Source: Thermoplasmata archaeon (GTDB lineage Archaea > Thermoplasmatota > Thermoplasmata > Thermoplasmatales > Thermoplasmataceae). From it: 21,667 bases of DNA. The notes beneath the pieces were generated by a model. That model was given only the letters and a program-made list of their open reading frames with translations. It was not told the DNA's origin and ran no database searches. The DNA is taken from assembly GCA_021826835.1 (NCBI GenBank), contig JAKAYH010000004.1:1-21667 (forward strand). The letters are read 5' to 3'. Shown here one piece after another: positions 13,701 to 20,941 of the stretch (position 1 is its first letter; the number at the start of each line of letters is the position of its first letter). The position numbers and the translations under genes were made by a program.

Positions 13701-13710
13701 TTTTATAATT
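13701..13710. promoter_or_regulatory. TATA-like element in a divergent intergenic region
   Basis: TTTTATAATT is nearly symmetric. On the complement it sits at the right distance for leaderless expression of the small membrane protein (start 13678). It might also serve the divergent adenosyltransferase gene, with a leader of about 30 bases. Confidence 0.45.
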
Positions 13711-13763
13711 TGCCTCGCCTCTAAATGTAGCAATGTTTACAATCTTGTGAAACATCTTGCATT

Positions 13764-14294
13764 ATGTTTACCGGGAGAGGAGACAAGGGTGAAACCGATA
13801 CGGGGACTGGAGAACGTGTTAACAAGGGGTCGGCAATAATCGACCTCGAGGGAGACTTAGATGAACTGAATTCTTTCGTTGGATTCGCCAGATCTATTTC
13901 CAGGTGGAGCGACATAAAAAGAGACCTTGAAGCAGTTCAGAGAGACCTTTTCACTGTCGGAGAGCATGTAACTTTGAAAGGAAGAAAGAGGGTCATTACA
14001 GAAGATAGGGTAAAATGGTTAGAAGAGAGAATTTCAGAGTATGGGAAAGAGTTTGGCAAGGTAACCCTGTTTGTTCTTCAGGGAGGCTCGCAGGAGGCCT
14101 CTGCACTACACATTGCCAGAACAGTTTGCAGGAGGGCAGAGAGAGATTTGACAAGAATAGCTTCTGGAAGAGAGATTGATAAGGCGGTACAGGGATACAT
14201 GAACCGTCTTTCGAGTCTGTTCTTTTATCATGCGCTGGTATCCAATAAAAGGCTTGGGGTTGAGGAGGAAATATGGCCCCTAAAGTATCCTTGA
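13764..14294 (+). CDS. Cob(I)alamin adenosyltransferase, PduO type
   Basis: Transfers the adenosyl group of ATP to cob(I)alamin and so makes adenosylcobalamin (EC 2.5.1.17). The 176-residue protein has the N-terminal ATP-binding loop TGRGDKGETDTG (3-14), the DLDELNSFVG helix (31-40), the RTVCRRAERD helix (119-128) with the conserved Arg and Glu residues, and the YMNRLSSLFF segment (145-154). All are hallmarks of the trimeric PduO/MMAB family. The start directly before FTGRGD agrees with family N-termini. The last 15 bases overlap the 3' end of the convergent MBL-fold gene. A probable class II ribonucleotide reductase, a user of this cofactor, is encoded at the end of the window. Confidence 0.92.
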   Translation: MFTGRGDKGETDTGTGERVNKGSAIIDLEGDLDELNSFVGFARSISRWSDIKRDLEAVQRDLFTVGEHVTLKGRKRVITEDRVKWLEERISEYGKEFGKVTLFVLQGGSQEASALHIARTVCRRAERDLTRIASGREIDKAVQGYMNRLSSLFFYHALVSNKRLGVEEEIWPLKYP

Positions 14295-14954
14295 ACCTAG
14301 AGATTTGGGTAGGGATTTCTCTTCGGCTGCATATTTGAATAGTGTGTTGATCATCTTTTCCCTTCTTATAGTGGTTGGTTCTCCGTGGCCCGGGTATACC
14401 TTATAATCTTCACCTATTTTCCACAATTTCCATAGGCTTTCCACCATGTCATTCTCTGAGCCTCCCACATCTATTCTGCCTATGCCTCCAGCAAAGAGTG
14501 TGTCCCCAGTCATCAGATTCTTATCAAAGGAGAAGATAGTACTTCCTGGAGTGTGCCCTGGGTATTCAGTTCCATCAATATCAATTTCACCAATTCTAAT
14601 TGTAATATGTCCCATAAATGTTTGATCTGGAGAAGGTGCCTTGAAAGCAGCACCGTGTATAAATTCTCCTATGAGCTTTTCTGATTCCCTCATGATTGGT
14701 ACTTCCTTTGAACTTATTATGAATTTAGCATTGAACTGCTTTCTTAGCTCATCCACCGCAAGCACGTGATCAAAGTGACCATGAGTCGCAAGAATGTATT
14801 TAGGTGCCAGCTTAGATTCTTTAATGTAATTGAGTATGAGTTTGCTATTACCTCCAGGATCTAAGATAGCACATTCTCCTGCACTTCCTATTACATAACA
14901 GTTTGTCATTAACTGACCGACTGTTATCTTTTTTAGTGATACCATACCGGGCAT
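14280..14954 (-). CDS. MBL-fold metallohydrolase, glyoxalase II-like
   Basis: Binuclear-metal hydrolase of 224 residues. Metal ligands are visible in THGHFDH (57-63), YPGHTPGS (H134), TGDTLFAGGIGR (D151) and YPGHGEPTT (H190). The N-terminal TVGQLMTNCYVIG strand matches hydroxyacylglutathione hydrolase-like proteins, which hydrolyse thioesters; since archaea lack glutathione, the substrate is probably another thiol ester, or a persulfide if it acts like ETHE1. An open frame extends to 15056, but a TATA box CTATAAATGG (15022-15031, complement) falls inside it. The ATG at 14954 has GGATGAT nine bases upstream; an ATG at 14972 is the alternative. The 3' end overlaps the convergent adenosyltransferase gene by 15 bases. 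Confidence 0.87.
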   Translation of the reverse strand: MPGMVSLKKITVGQLMTNCYVIGSAGECAILDPGGNSKLILNYIKESKLAPKYILATHGHFDHVLAVDELRKQFNAKFIISSKEVPIMRESEKLIGEFIHGAAFKAPSPDQTFMGHITIRIGEIDIDGTEYPGHTPGSTIFSFDKNLMTGDTLFAGGIGRIDVGGSENDMVESLWKLWKIGEDYKVYPGHGEPTTIRREKMINTLFKYAAEEKSLPKSLGSRIL

Positions 14955-15021
14955 TGATGAAATATCATCCATTGGCAAATAAACATTGGTATTACGGTTC
15001 AATTGCCCATGATAACAGATA

Positions 15022-15031
15022 CCATTTATAG
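15022..15031 (-). promoter_or_regulatory. TATA box of the MBL-fold hydrolase gene
   Basis: CTATAAATGG on the complement. Initiation about 25 bases further would fall near 15000, so the message would start downstream of the longest open frame's first codon. This supports one of the internal ATG starts at 14972 or 14954. Confidence 0.5.
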
Positions 15032-15110
15032 ACCATAGTATTTTAGCTAATGCCAATTATACTGCTTTACTATTTAATGAGATTTTAAGCCTTCATTCTA
15101 ATCACTAAAC

Positions 15111-15120
15111 CTTAAATAAA
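15111..15120 (+). promoter_or_regulatory. TATA box of the protein disulfide oxidoreductase gene
   Basis: CTTAAATAAA is centred about 24 bases upstream of the ATG at 15139, which suggests a leaderless mRNA. Confidence 0.5.
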
Positions 15121-15138
15121 TGGGTATGATGATATACA

Positions 15139-15798
15139 ATGCCATTGATCAATGATGAGTATCGAAAGCTTTTGACCAGTGAATTCCAGAAAATACTGGT
15201 ACATGATGTTAAACTAATCGTTTTTATCAAGGAAGGGGAAGATTGTAAATATTGTGCCGAGACTGTTACACTCTGCAATGAACTTACGGAATTGAATAAG
15301 AAAATAACCTGTGAGGTTGTTAAAGAAAATGATCCTCTGGTTTCTAACTATAATATAGAGAAATATCCGGCGATTATCGTAACTGGAAATGGTATAGAGG
15401 ATAGCAGGGTAAGATATTATGGAATCCCTTCTGGTTATGAATTCGGAACTCTCATAGAAGACATAGAAGAAGTTTCAAGATCTAAGAAAGAGATAGATGA
15501 AAAAGCTCTTGCAAAGATCTCCACAATAAACAAACCCATAAAGATAAAGGTCTTCGTCACTCCCACATGCCCATATTGCCCAAGAGCTGTGAAAATAGCT
15601 CATAAATTTGCTATAGCCAATCCGAATATCGTTGGAGAAATGATTGAAACCCACGAATTCCAAGAAGATGCAGCAAAATTTGGGGTGTCAAGTGTGCCCC
15701 ACATAGTAATAAATGATGATGTGCAATTTGTTGGTGCTTTGCCTGAAGAGGAGTTTGCAAATAATGTTCTGGAAGCATTCAATAAGATGAATCAATAA
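15139..15798 (+). CDS. Protein disulfide oxidoreductase (PDO), tandem thioredoxin fold
   Basis: Cytoplasmic thiol-disulfide enzyme of hyperthermophilic and acidophilic archaea, used for intracellular disulfide bonds and as thioredoxin-reductase partner. The 219-residue length equals two thioredoxin-fold units. The N-terminal unit has CKYC (C36, C39) and cis-Pro at KYPAI; the C-terminal unit has CPYC (C144, C147) and cis-Pro at SVPHI. The second motif CPYC is the usual, more active site of PDO. Two further cysteines (C46, C58) lie in the first unit. It stands as a single gene; the next gene is convergent. Confidence 0.93.
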   Translation: MPLINDEYRKLLTSEFQKILVHDVKLIVFIKEGEDCKYCAETVTLCNELTELNKKITCEVVKENDPLVSNYNIEKYPAIIVTGNGIEDSRVRYYGIPSGYEFGTLIEDIEEVSRSKKEIDEKALAKISTINKPIKIKVFVTPTCPYCPRAVKIAHKFAIANPNIVGEMIETHEFQEDAAKFGVSSVPHIVINDDVQFVGALPEEEFANNVLEAFNKMNQ

Positions 15799-15834
15799 GA
15801 TTCTTCACTAAATTTGAAGTTTGGCTTGACATTC

Positions 15835-15996
15835 TCAATCATCCTTTTTAATGATAAGGTAGACCTTTTTCCCAATGAATTCTTTTGGACATGTCACCTT
15901 GGCCCCTGATCCAAATTTTGTAACTGTCTTTTCCATGTAAGCCTGAATATTTTTCACGGTGATTTCATTTTCTTCTTTAATATCTACCTTTTTCAT
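15835..15996 (-). CDS. Small protein, DUF2080/AbrB-like fold candidate (53 aa)
   Basis: On the complement there is an open frame of 53 codons from ATG (15996) to TGA (15835), below common length cut-offs. The sequence begins MKKVDIKEENEITV and ends with FGSGAKVTCPKEFIGKKVYLII. The block G-S-G-A-K-V-x-x-P-K-E-F-I-G-K-K-V resembles the short archaeal DUF2080 proteins and the N-terminal swapped-hairpin of AbrB-type DNA-binding proteins, where GNSxxVxxPKxWxGKxV is the core. It might therefore bind DNA or be an antitoxin-type regulator. A cysteine precedes the Pro. An ATATACATT element about 20 bases upstream suggests leaderless expression. It stands alone, convergent with the PDO gene. Family assignment is from pattern memory and tentative. 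Confidence 0.65.
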   Translation of the reverse strand: MKKVDIKEENEITVKNIQAYMEKTVTKFGSGAKVTCPKEFIGKKVYLIIKKDD

Positions 15997-16175
15997 ACTA
16001 TGTTAATTGAATGTATATCTATTACTTTTCGTTTTTTACACATAACTGATTATTAAGGATACAATGTAAACTTCAAAATTATAATCCGGAATTGGCATGA
16101 ATAACGTTGGAATTTGTCTAAACAGTGTGAACATTTCAAGAAAATAGCATATAGATGAATAATCTTCCCACTTAG

Positions 16176-16565
16176 ATGGAAGCTGAAGAAATACACAATA
16201 TGATTGCATTAGCCAAAAGAAGAAGGTGGACCTTGCCGATTGGTATTATTTTATGGGTAAGTTCATCAATTATTTTCGCTTATTCTATTTTAAACACAAC
16301 TATGATTCCAATATATCAGGGAAATGGAAAATATATTAGCTATAAAGCCCCCCTGCTCGATTCAAACATTATACTATATCTTGGAATTGTTTTTCTCTTA
16401 CTGGCAATGGGAGTTGCTTTTTTGGCAATTTCCCAGAGGTGTCTGAGAAATGCAGTATTGATTTACTTAAAAAAACCTATAACAGACATATCCTATAATG
16501 AATATATGACGGCGAAGGGAAACATTTTAAAGTGGGAGAAGGAAGGGGTTCCAGAATATATATAA
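16176..16565 (+). CDS. Small membrane protein, two hydrophobic segments
   Basis: A 129-residue protein with a basic N-terminal region (LAKRRRW), a first membrane segment at about 18-38, an extracytoplasmic loop with NGKYISYKAP, a second segment at about 65-85, and a cytoplasmic tail with KWEKEGVPEYI. No family is recognised. A TATA-like AATAGCATATAGATG at about 16144-16158 lies 25 bases before the ATG. The 22-codon ORF and the DRG GTPase gene follow in the same direction and could be on the same transcript. Confidence 0.7.
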   Translation: MEAEEIHNMIALAKRRRWTLPIGIILWVSSSIIFAYSILNTTMIPIYQGNGKYISYKAPLLDSNIILYLGIVFLLLAMGVAFLAISQRCLRNAVLIYLKKPITDISYNEYMTAKGNILKWEKEGVPEYI

Positions 16566-16586
16566 TGATCCTCAGGAGTGAATTCA

Positions 16587-16655
16587 ATGATGTTAGAGGC
16601 GACTTTGAATGAATTTGATTATCCATTATTCCTTTTTGGTGATATGCTGAAATAA
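16587..16655 (+). CDS. 22-codon ORF with a strong Shine-Dalgarno sequence
   Basis: ATG-ATG at 16587/16590 opens a frame of 22 codons (MMLEATLNEFDYPLFLFGDM then LK) that stops at TAA 16653-16655. It is preceded by AGGAGTGA at 16574-16581, with about five bases of spacing, a better ribosome binding site than that of the next gene. It may be a microprotein, a leader peptide for the downstream GTPase gene, or the remnant of a longer gene. No homology is recognised. Confidence 0.35.
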   Translation: MMLEATLNEFDYPLFLFGDMLK

Positions 16656-16704
16656 GAGCTATGAAATGATCCAGCATGATTAATAGATAAGGTAAAATCA
16701 ATGT

Positions 16705-17811
16705 TTGAGCTTTGAGATAAAATTGCCCACAATAGAAGACCGCATAAAGGAAATAGAACAGGAGATAAAAAAGACAAAATACAACAAGGCCACTGAGAGT
16801 CACATTGGTCTCCTGAAAGCAAAGATGGCAAGGCTTCAATTGGAGGCTGAAAGCCATAAGAAATCAGGTGGTGGATCAGGTTTTTCTGTTCCAAAAACTG
16901 GAGATGCCACTGTTGCACTTGTGGGTTATCCTAATGTGGGAAAGAGCAGTCTTGTGAACGCTATGACGCACAGTGGTAGCGAAGTTGGAAATTTTGCGTT
17001 TACCACACTGAGGGTAATTCCTGGAATCCTGAAGTATAAAGGCTGCCAGATTCAGATTCTTGATCTCCCAGGGATCATTGAGAATGCTTCGTCCGGTTCA
17101 GGTAGAGGAAGAGAGGTTCTTGCAATAGTCAGGAATGCAGATCTTGTCTTATTAGTTACAGATAATGAAGCAAAGGGTATGGATAAGATAATAGAGGAAC
17201 TTAGAAAAGTCGGAATAGTTTTGAACAGAAAGAGAAAGAATATTTCGATGAAAAGAGCTAACACAGGAGGAATAAGAATCCGGAAACCCAAATCTCTGAC
17301 TCTTCCTGAAGAACAGATCAAGGCAATCGCCAAGGAATTTAAAATTACAAACGCAGAGTTGTATATCAGGGAATCCGTTGATTCTGACGACCTCATTGAT
17401 TTCTTTAGAGGCAATGTTGTGTATCTTCCAAGTATGATTGCTGTAAACAAGATCGATCTTCCACACGATGAAACCAAAATAAAGGAACTCAACTCTTTTG
17501 GAAAGATTGCAGAGGTTTCAGCGTCTACGGGAAAGGGTGTAGAAGAACTTAAAGAGATGATTTACGAGTCATTGAGCCTGGTCAGAGTATTTCTAAGAGA
17601 TAAATCTGGAAAGATCGACTATGAACGTCCCCTTGTTCTCACGGAAGGAACAACCGTTAGGGATGTTTGCAGGAACATAAGCAGGGAAATGCTGGTATCG
17701 TTCAAATATGCAATTCTAAGGAGCGATAGAAGTAAGGTCAACGATATGAGGGTAGGACTTGAATATTCAGTGGCAGATGGAGATATAATAACCATAGTTA
17801 GCAGAAATTAA
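16705..17811 (+). CDS. DRG-type GTPase with TGS domain (Obg superfamily)
   Basis: Cytoplasmic GTPase that associates with ribosomes and translation in archaea and eukaryotes (Rbg/DRG). The N-terminal helical part KATESHIGLLKAKMARLQLE is a family signature. G motifs are GYPNVGKSS (74-82), the FTTLR switch I, DLPG (120-123), NKID (248-251) and SAST, with the S5D2L-like insertion between; a TGS domain fills about 290-366. The length, 368 residues, is normal. The gene has no ATG at its 5' end. The TTG at 16705 is the longest option, with AAGGT 11 bases before it; the TTG at 16723, giving PTIEDRIKEIEQ, is also close to family N-termini. The nearby ATG at 16701 is out of frame. Confidence 0.93.
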   Translation: MSFEIKLPTIEDRIKEIEQEIKKTKYNKATESHIGLLKAKMARLQLEAESHKKSGGGSGFSVPKTGDATVALVGYPNVGKSSLVNAMTHSGSEVGNFAFTTLRVIPGILKYKGCQIQILDLPGIIENASSGSGRGREVLAIVRNADLVLLVTDNEAKGMDKIIEELRKVGIVLNRKRKNISMKRANTGGIRIRKPKSLTLPEEQIKAIAKEFKITNAELYIRESVDSDDLIDFFRGNVVYLPSMIAVNKIDLPHDETKIKELNSFGKIAEVSASTGKGVEELKEMIYESLSLVRVFLRDKSGKIDYERPLVLTEGTTVRDVCRNISREMLVSFKYAILRSDRSKVNDMRVGLEYSVADGDIITIVSRN

Positions 17812-17837
17812 AATTGTCCCTGCCCTTATACAGAGGG

Positions 17838-19070
17838 TTATAGCGATGATACGTGAAACTTATAGCCAAGATCTCCAAGCTTTTTGAGAAGAATCTCCAG
17901 ATGATCGGAATCTCTGAGGTTAATACTGAATGTTATGCTTTGATACCCTGGCGGAGTATCATAACTCAGATTATCAACCTCAGCATGGAAGATGTTCCCT
18001 CCAGTTGATGATATAGTTGAAGTTATGGCCTGAAGGGTTCCTGGACGATCGGGAATTTTGCATTCTATCCTGACGAGTCCCTTGTCTTTTTCCATTGCTT
18101 TGTATATGATCTTTGAAAGAAGAAGGAGATCAATATTGCCTCCTGAGGCAACTCCTACGGTCTTTTTCCCCCTAAGATCAACCTTCTGTTCCATTATAGC
18201 TGCCAGCGGAGATGCTGCGGATGGTTCTACCAGGATCTTATGTCTCTCAAGAAGCTTAAAAAGTGCATAGGCCATTGATTCATCAGATACAGTCACCAGT
18301 TGATCAACATATTTTTTGATCATTTCAATGTTCAATGTTCCAGGATTTTGAACTGAAATACCATCTGCAATTGTAAACCCTTTGCTACTTACTGTATATT
18401 CTCCTCTTTTGACAGTCTCGACCACAGAGTCACAGTTTTCGGATTGTACCCCTATGATTTTGACCTTATTGTTCATAGCTTTTACAGCCTTTGCTATACC
18501 TGATATGAGACCTCCTCCACCAACAGGAACTATGATGTTTTCCACATCTGGATGTTTTTCTAGTATCTCAAGCCCAATGGTACCCTGTCCTGCAATTATC
18601 CATCTGTCATTGAAGCCATCGATAAATGTCCTGTTTTCCTTCTGTGAGAGACGCTTGGCCTCCTGGAAAGCTTCGGCATAAGAGTTTCCATATAAGATTA
18701 CTTCTGCCCCGTAAGCCTTGACTGCGTTTATTTTTGCGCTTATTGTGTAGGAAGGCATGACAATTTTAGAGGATACTTTAGCCAAGCGAGCTGCATAGGC
18801 CACCCCCTGTGCGTGGTTTCCCGCACTACAGGCTATCACACCATCCTTTTGTTCCTTACTAGATAATTTTGATATTTTGAATAGTGCCCCCCTGGTCTTG
18901 AAGGATCCTGTTTTTTGGAAATTTTCCAATTTAAAATAAATCGGTGCCCCATAAATATTTGAGAATGTGGAGGAACATTCAACAGGAGTTGAAAAAATCT
19001 TTCCCTTTAGAAATTCCTGAGCCTCCTGAATGTCTTCAATGGAAGGCTCTATAAGATTTTCATCTGACAT
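17838..19070 (-). CDS. Threonine ammonia-lyase with C-terminal ACT domain
   Basis: PLP enzyme that converts threonine to 2-oxobutanoate and ammonia (EC 4.3.1.19), either for isoleucine synthesis or for threonine catabolism. The PLP lysine is K58 in TGSFKTRGA, the asparagine loop is CSAGNHAQG (81-89), and the phosphate-binding glycine loop is VGGGGL (183-188). A single ACT domain occupies about 331-410, beginning VRIECKIPDRPGTLQAI. The 410-residue length with one ACT domain is of the short TdcB-like type, not the biosynthetic E. coli IlvA type with a double ACT-like domain. The ATG is preceded by GAGGATAT. Serine dehydration is a possible side activity. Confidence 0.93.
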   Translation of the reverse strand: MSDENLIEPSIEDIQEAQEFLKGKIFSTPVECSSTFSNIYGAPIYFKLENFQKTGSFKTRGALFKISKLSSKEQKDGVIACSAGNHAQGVAYAARLAKVSSKIVMPSYTISAKINAVKAYGAEVILYGNSYAEAFQEAKRLSQKENRTFIDGFNDRWIIAGQGTIGLEILEKHPDVENIIVPVGGGGLISGIAKAVKAMNNKVKIIGVQSENCDSVVETVKRGEYTVSSKGFTIADGISVQNPGTLNIEMIKKYVDQLVTVSDESMAYALFKLLERHKILVEPSAASPLAAIMEQKVDLRGKKTVGVASGGNIDLLLLSKIIYKAMEKDKGLVRIECKIPDRPGTLQAITSTISSTGGNIFHAEVDNLSYDTPPGYQSITFSINLRDSDHLEILLKKLGDLGYKFHVSSL

Positions 19071-19209
19071 ATTACTATATCCTCTTCGAGAATATTAACC
19101 AATTTCCTCTTGATGAATCGTCTGACAGGAAACTTTCAAGCGGATTGTAATCACTTATTGTCTCGGTTGTGTGATATGTTGTGTGCGCACTTTTGCATTT
19201 AAGAGGAAA
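19071..19209 (-). other. Short intergenic region with GTGCGCAC palindrome
   Basis: The 139 bases between two minus-strand genes carry the threonine ammonia-lyase promoter region. TCTTAAATGC on the complement is a TATA candidate, and an 8-base perfect palindrome GTGCGCAC lies at about 19184-19191, in a TG-rich stretch. No open frame of interest is present. Confidence 0.35.
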
Positions 19210-19830
19210 TTAGATTGCTAATTCCTTTTCAGCAATTTTTCGTATATCTGAAATAATATCCTTAGCATTTTCCATAAAAAGACGCAATTTTAATTTTTCC
19301 GACTCTACGAATTTTTCATCTTTTATGGATTTCAGGTTTATTTTAACGTTGAGTAAAACGGACTCAATGGCTGCGTTGCTGAGATATCCCGCCGCGGCCG
19401 CGTCTGTTATGGCATTTTTATTTCCTATCTGACATAACCTTCTGGATAACTCCATAGTTTTATAACAGAGCTGTGCTATTTTCCAAGGGACAGATATTGC
19501 GACTTTCATTGTTCTGTTAATCTCATTTTCTCTGTGCTTCTTTTTATCATCGTTATCCTTAGGAAGTTTTCTTGCCTCCATCATTGCATTGAAAGCATTC
19601 TCATCCTCTTCCATAAATGATTCAAATTGGTTCGCATAATCCTGTGCCTTCTGACTGAGTTTCTCTAACTCGCCCTGTACCGCTTCATAGTTCTTTTTTC
19701 CCTGTGTTAATGATATAACCATTGAACAAAGAGAACTTGAGATTACACCAACGAAAGCGCTAGCCGATCCTCCGCCTGGAGCCGGTTTTGGTGATGCCAG
19801 ATCCTCCATAAACATGTTATAGTCTTTCAT
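19210..19830 (-). CDS. Formimidoyltetrahydrofolate cyclodeaminase
   Basis: All-helical enzyme that cyclises formimino-THF to methenyl-THF with release of ammonia (EC 4.3.1.4). The N-terminal MEDLASPKPAPGGGSASA, with its glycine-rich PGGGSASA, and the following ISSSLCSMVISLTQGKKNYE segment are diagnostic of this family; DAAAAGYLSNAAIESVLLNVKIN is the second conserved block. The 206 residues correspond to the stand-alone domain of animal FTCD. The open frame begins with a GTG at 19839, but the ATG at 19830 forms an ATGA overlap with the stop of the upstream transferase gene and has AAGGTGTG as SD, so it is preferred. The two gene products act in sequence. Confidence 0.9.
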   Translation of the reverse strand: MKDYNMFMEDLASPKPAPGGGSASAFVGVISSSLCSMVISLTQGKKNYEAVQGELEKLSQKAQDYANQFESFMEEDENAFNAMMEARKLPKDNDDKKKHRENEINRTMKVAISVPWKIAQLCYKTMELSRRLCQIGNKNAITDAAAAGYLSNAAIESVLLNVKINLKSIKDEKFVESEKLKLRLFMENAKDIISDIRKIAEKELAI

Positions 19831-20726
19831 TGTTCCCACACCTTCTTTTCAAATATCTGGTTACTCTTGAATCCGTTGAGTCTTAGATAATACTTTGCAC
19901 TTTCAATGAGTGAATCCATAGGTGTGAGACCAACAATTTCTGATTCTGCTATCTCAAAACCAAATCTCTGAGCCTCCAGCCTCACAAGCTCATAGGCTCT
20001 GTAAATGGGTGTTTTTTTATAATTAGTCAAGTTCATTGATATCTGAACCATTTTCCTGTCTTCAAGGTAAAATGCCAGTGCCTTGACGAATGTCAGACCA
20101 CCGTCCTTTGCTCTAAGTGCTTTTGCAATCTTCTTTCCCGATTCAATATCCTGTGTTCTTAGATTTACGTTATATGCAATGAGAAAATCTCTTGCGCCAA
20201 TTATTGATGCTCCTGCAGTACCAACTTCCTGTGGGCCGAAATCCGGTTTCCACTGCTCTTTTTGAATTTCGTTCCTAATCTGTTCATACTGAAAGTTTTT
20301 ATTTCTTATATTTTCAAGGTTCTTCCTCCATTCAAGTTTGGCAGCTTCACCATATAAATAGACAGGAATTCCAAGTTCTTTTGCTACTCTGGCTCCAAGT
20401 TCATTTGCCAGATCAACACACTTCTTAATATCGACCCCTGACACCGGTATGAATGGGATTACATCTGCAGCTCCAAATCTTGGATGCTCTCCCTTATGAT
20501 TATCAAGATTGATTAAATGTGAGGCTTCTCTGATTCCTCTGAATGCCCCTTCCACAACTATATCTTCACTTCCAACAAAGGAAATTACGCATCTGTTGTG
20601 GTTTGCATCTTTTTCCTGATCAAGAAGCCTTATGCCTTTTACTGACAGAATTGCCTCTATTATCTTTGAAATAATTTCATCGTTCTGGCCCTCACTGAAA
20701 TTTGGTACACATTCAACGATACCCAT
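19827..20726 (-). CDS. Glutamate formimidoyltransferase
   Basis: Transfers the formimino group from N-formimino-glutamate to tetrahydrofolate, or a related archaeal pterin (EC 2.1.2.5), the last step of one histidine degradation route. The start MGIVECVPNFSEG is the standard N-terminus of the family. The active-site block DNHKGEHPRFGAADVIPF contains the histidine H81 that corresponds to the catalytic His82 of the porcine enzyme. A second block, FGPQEVGTAGASIIGARDFLIAYNVNL, is the C-terminal subdomain entry. At 299 residues it is the transferase alone, and the cyclodeaminase is the overlapping next gene. No other hut genes are in the window. Confidence 0.93.
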   Translation of the reverse strand: MGIVECVPNFSEGQNDEIISKIIEAILSVKGIRLLDQEKDANHNRCVISFVGSEDIVVEGAFRGIREASHLINLDNHKGEHPRFGAADVIPFIPVSGVDIKKCVDLANELGARVAKELGIPVYLYGEAAKLEWRKNLENIRNKNFQYEQIRNEIQKEQWKPDFGPQEVGTAGASIIGARDFLIAYNVNLRTQDIESGKKIAKALRAKDGGLTFVKALAFYLEDRKMVQISMNLTNYKKTPIYRAYELVRLEAQRFGFEIAESEIVGLTPMDSLIESAKYYLRLNGFKSNQIFEKKVWEQ

Positions 20727-20941
20727 GAGCTTGTATATTATTCAAAGATAAAGCCCTAATCATTGAATATTTATGATTGATTATGATGATTTGCATTCTA
20801 TGTTAATATTTTATTAATCACAAAGGTGCTATATGAGCAGATCTGATAACATAAACTTAACAGGTTTGGTGTAAACTTTAAAATACCCCCAATTACTAAA
20901 CATGTTTACCGAGATTATTGGTGAGAATATTGATTACAAGT

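Noticed and set aside
13443..13733. 96-codon open frame overlapping the small membrane protein in another frame
   Set aside because: It is a shadow frame; the 13220-13678 frame has the hydrophobic pattern of a real membrane protein and a well-placed TATA element.
14955..15056. 34-residue N-terminal extension of the MBL-fold hydrolase
   Set aside because: A TATA box lies inside this stretch, and family proteins begin close to the TVGQLMTNCY strand.
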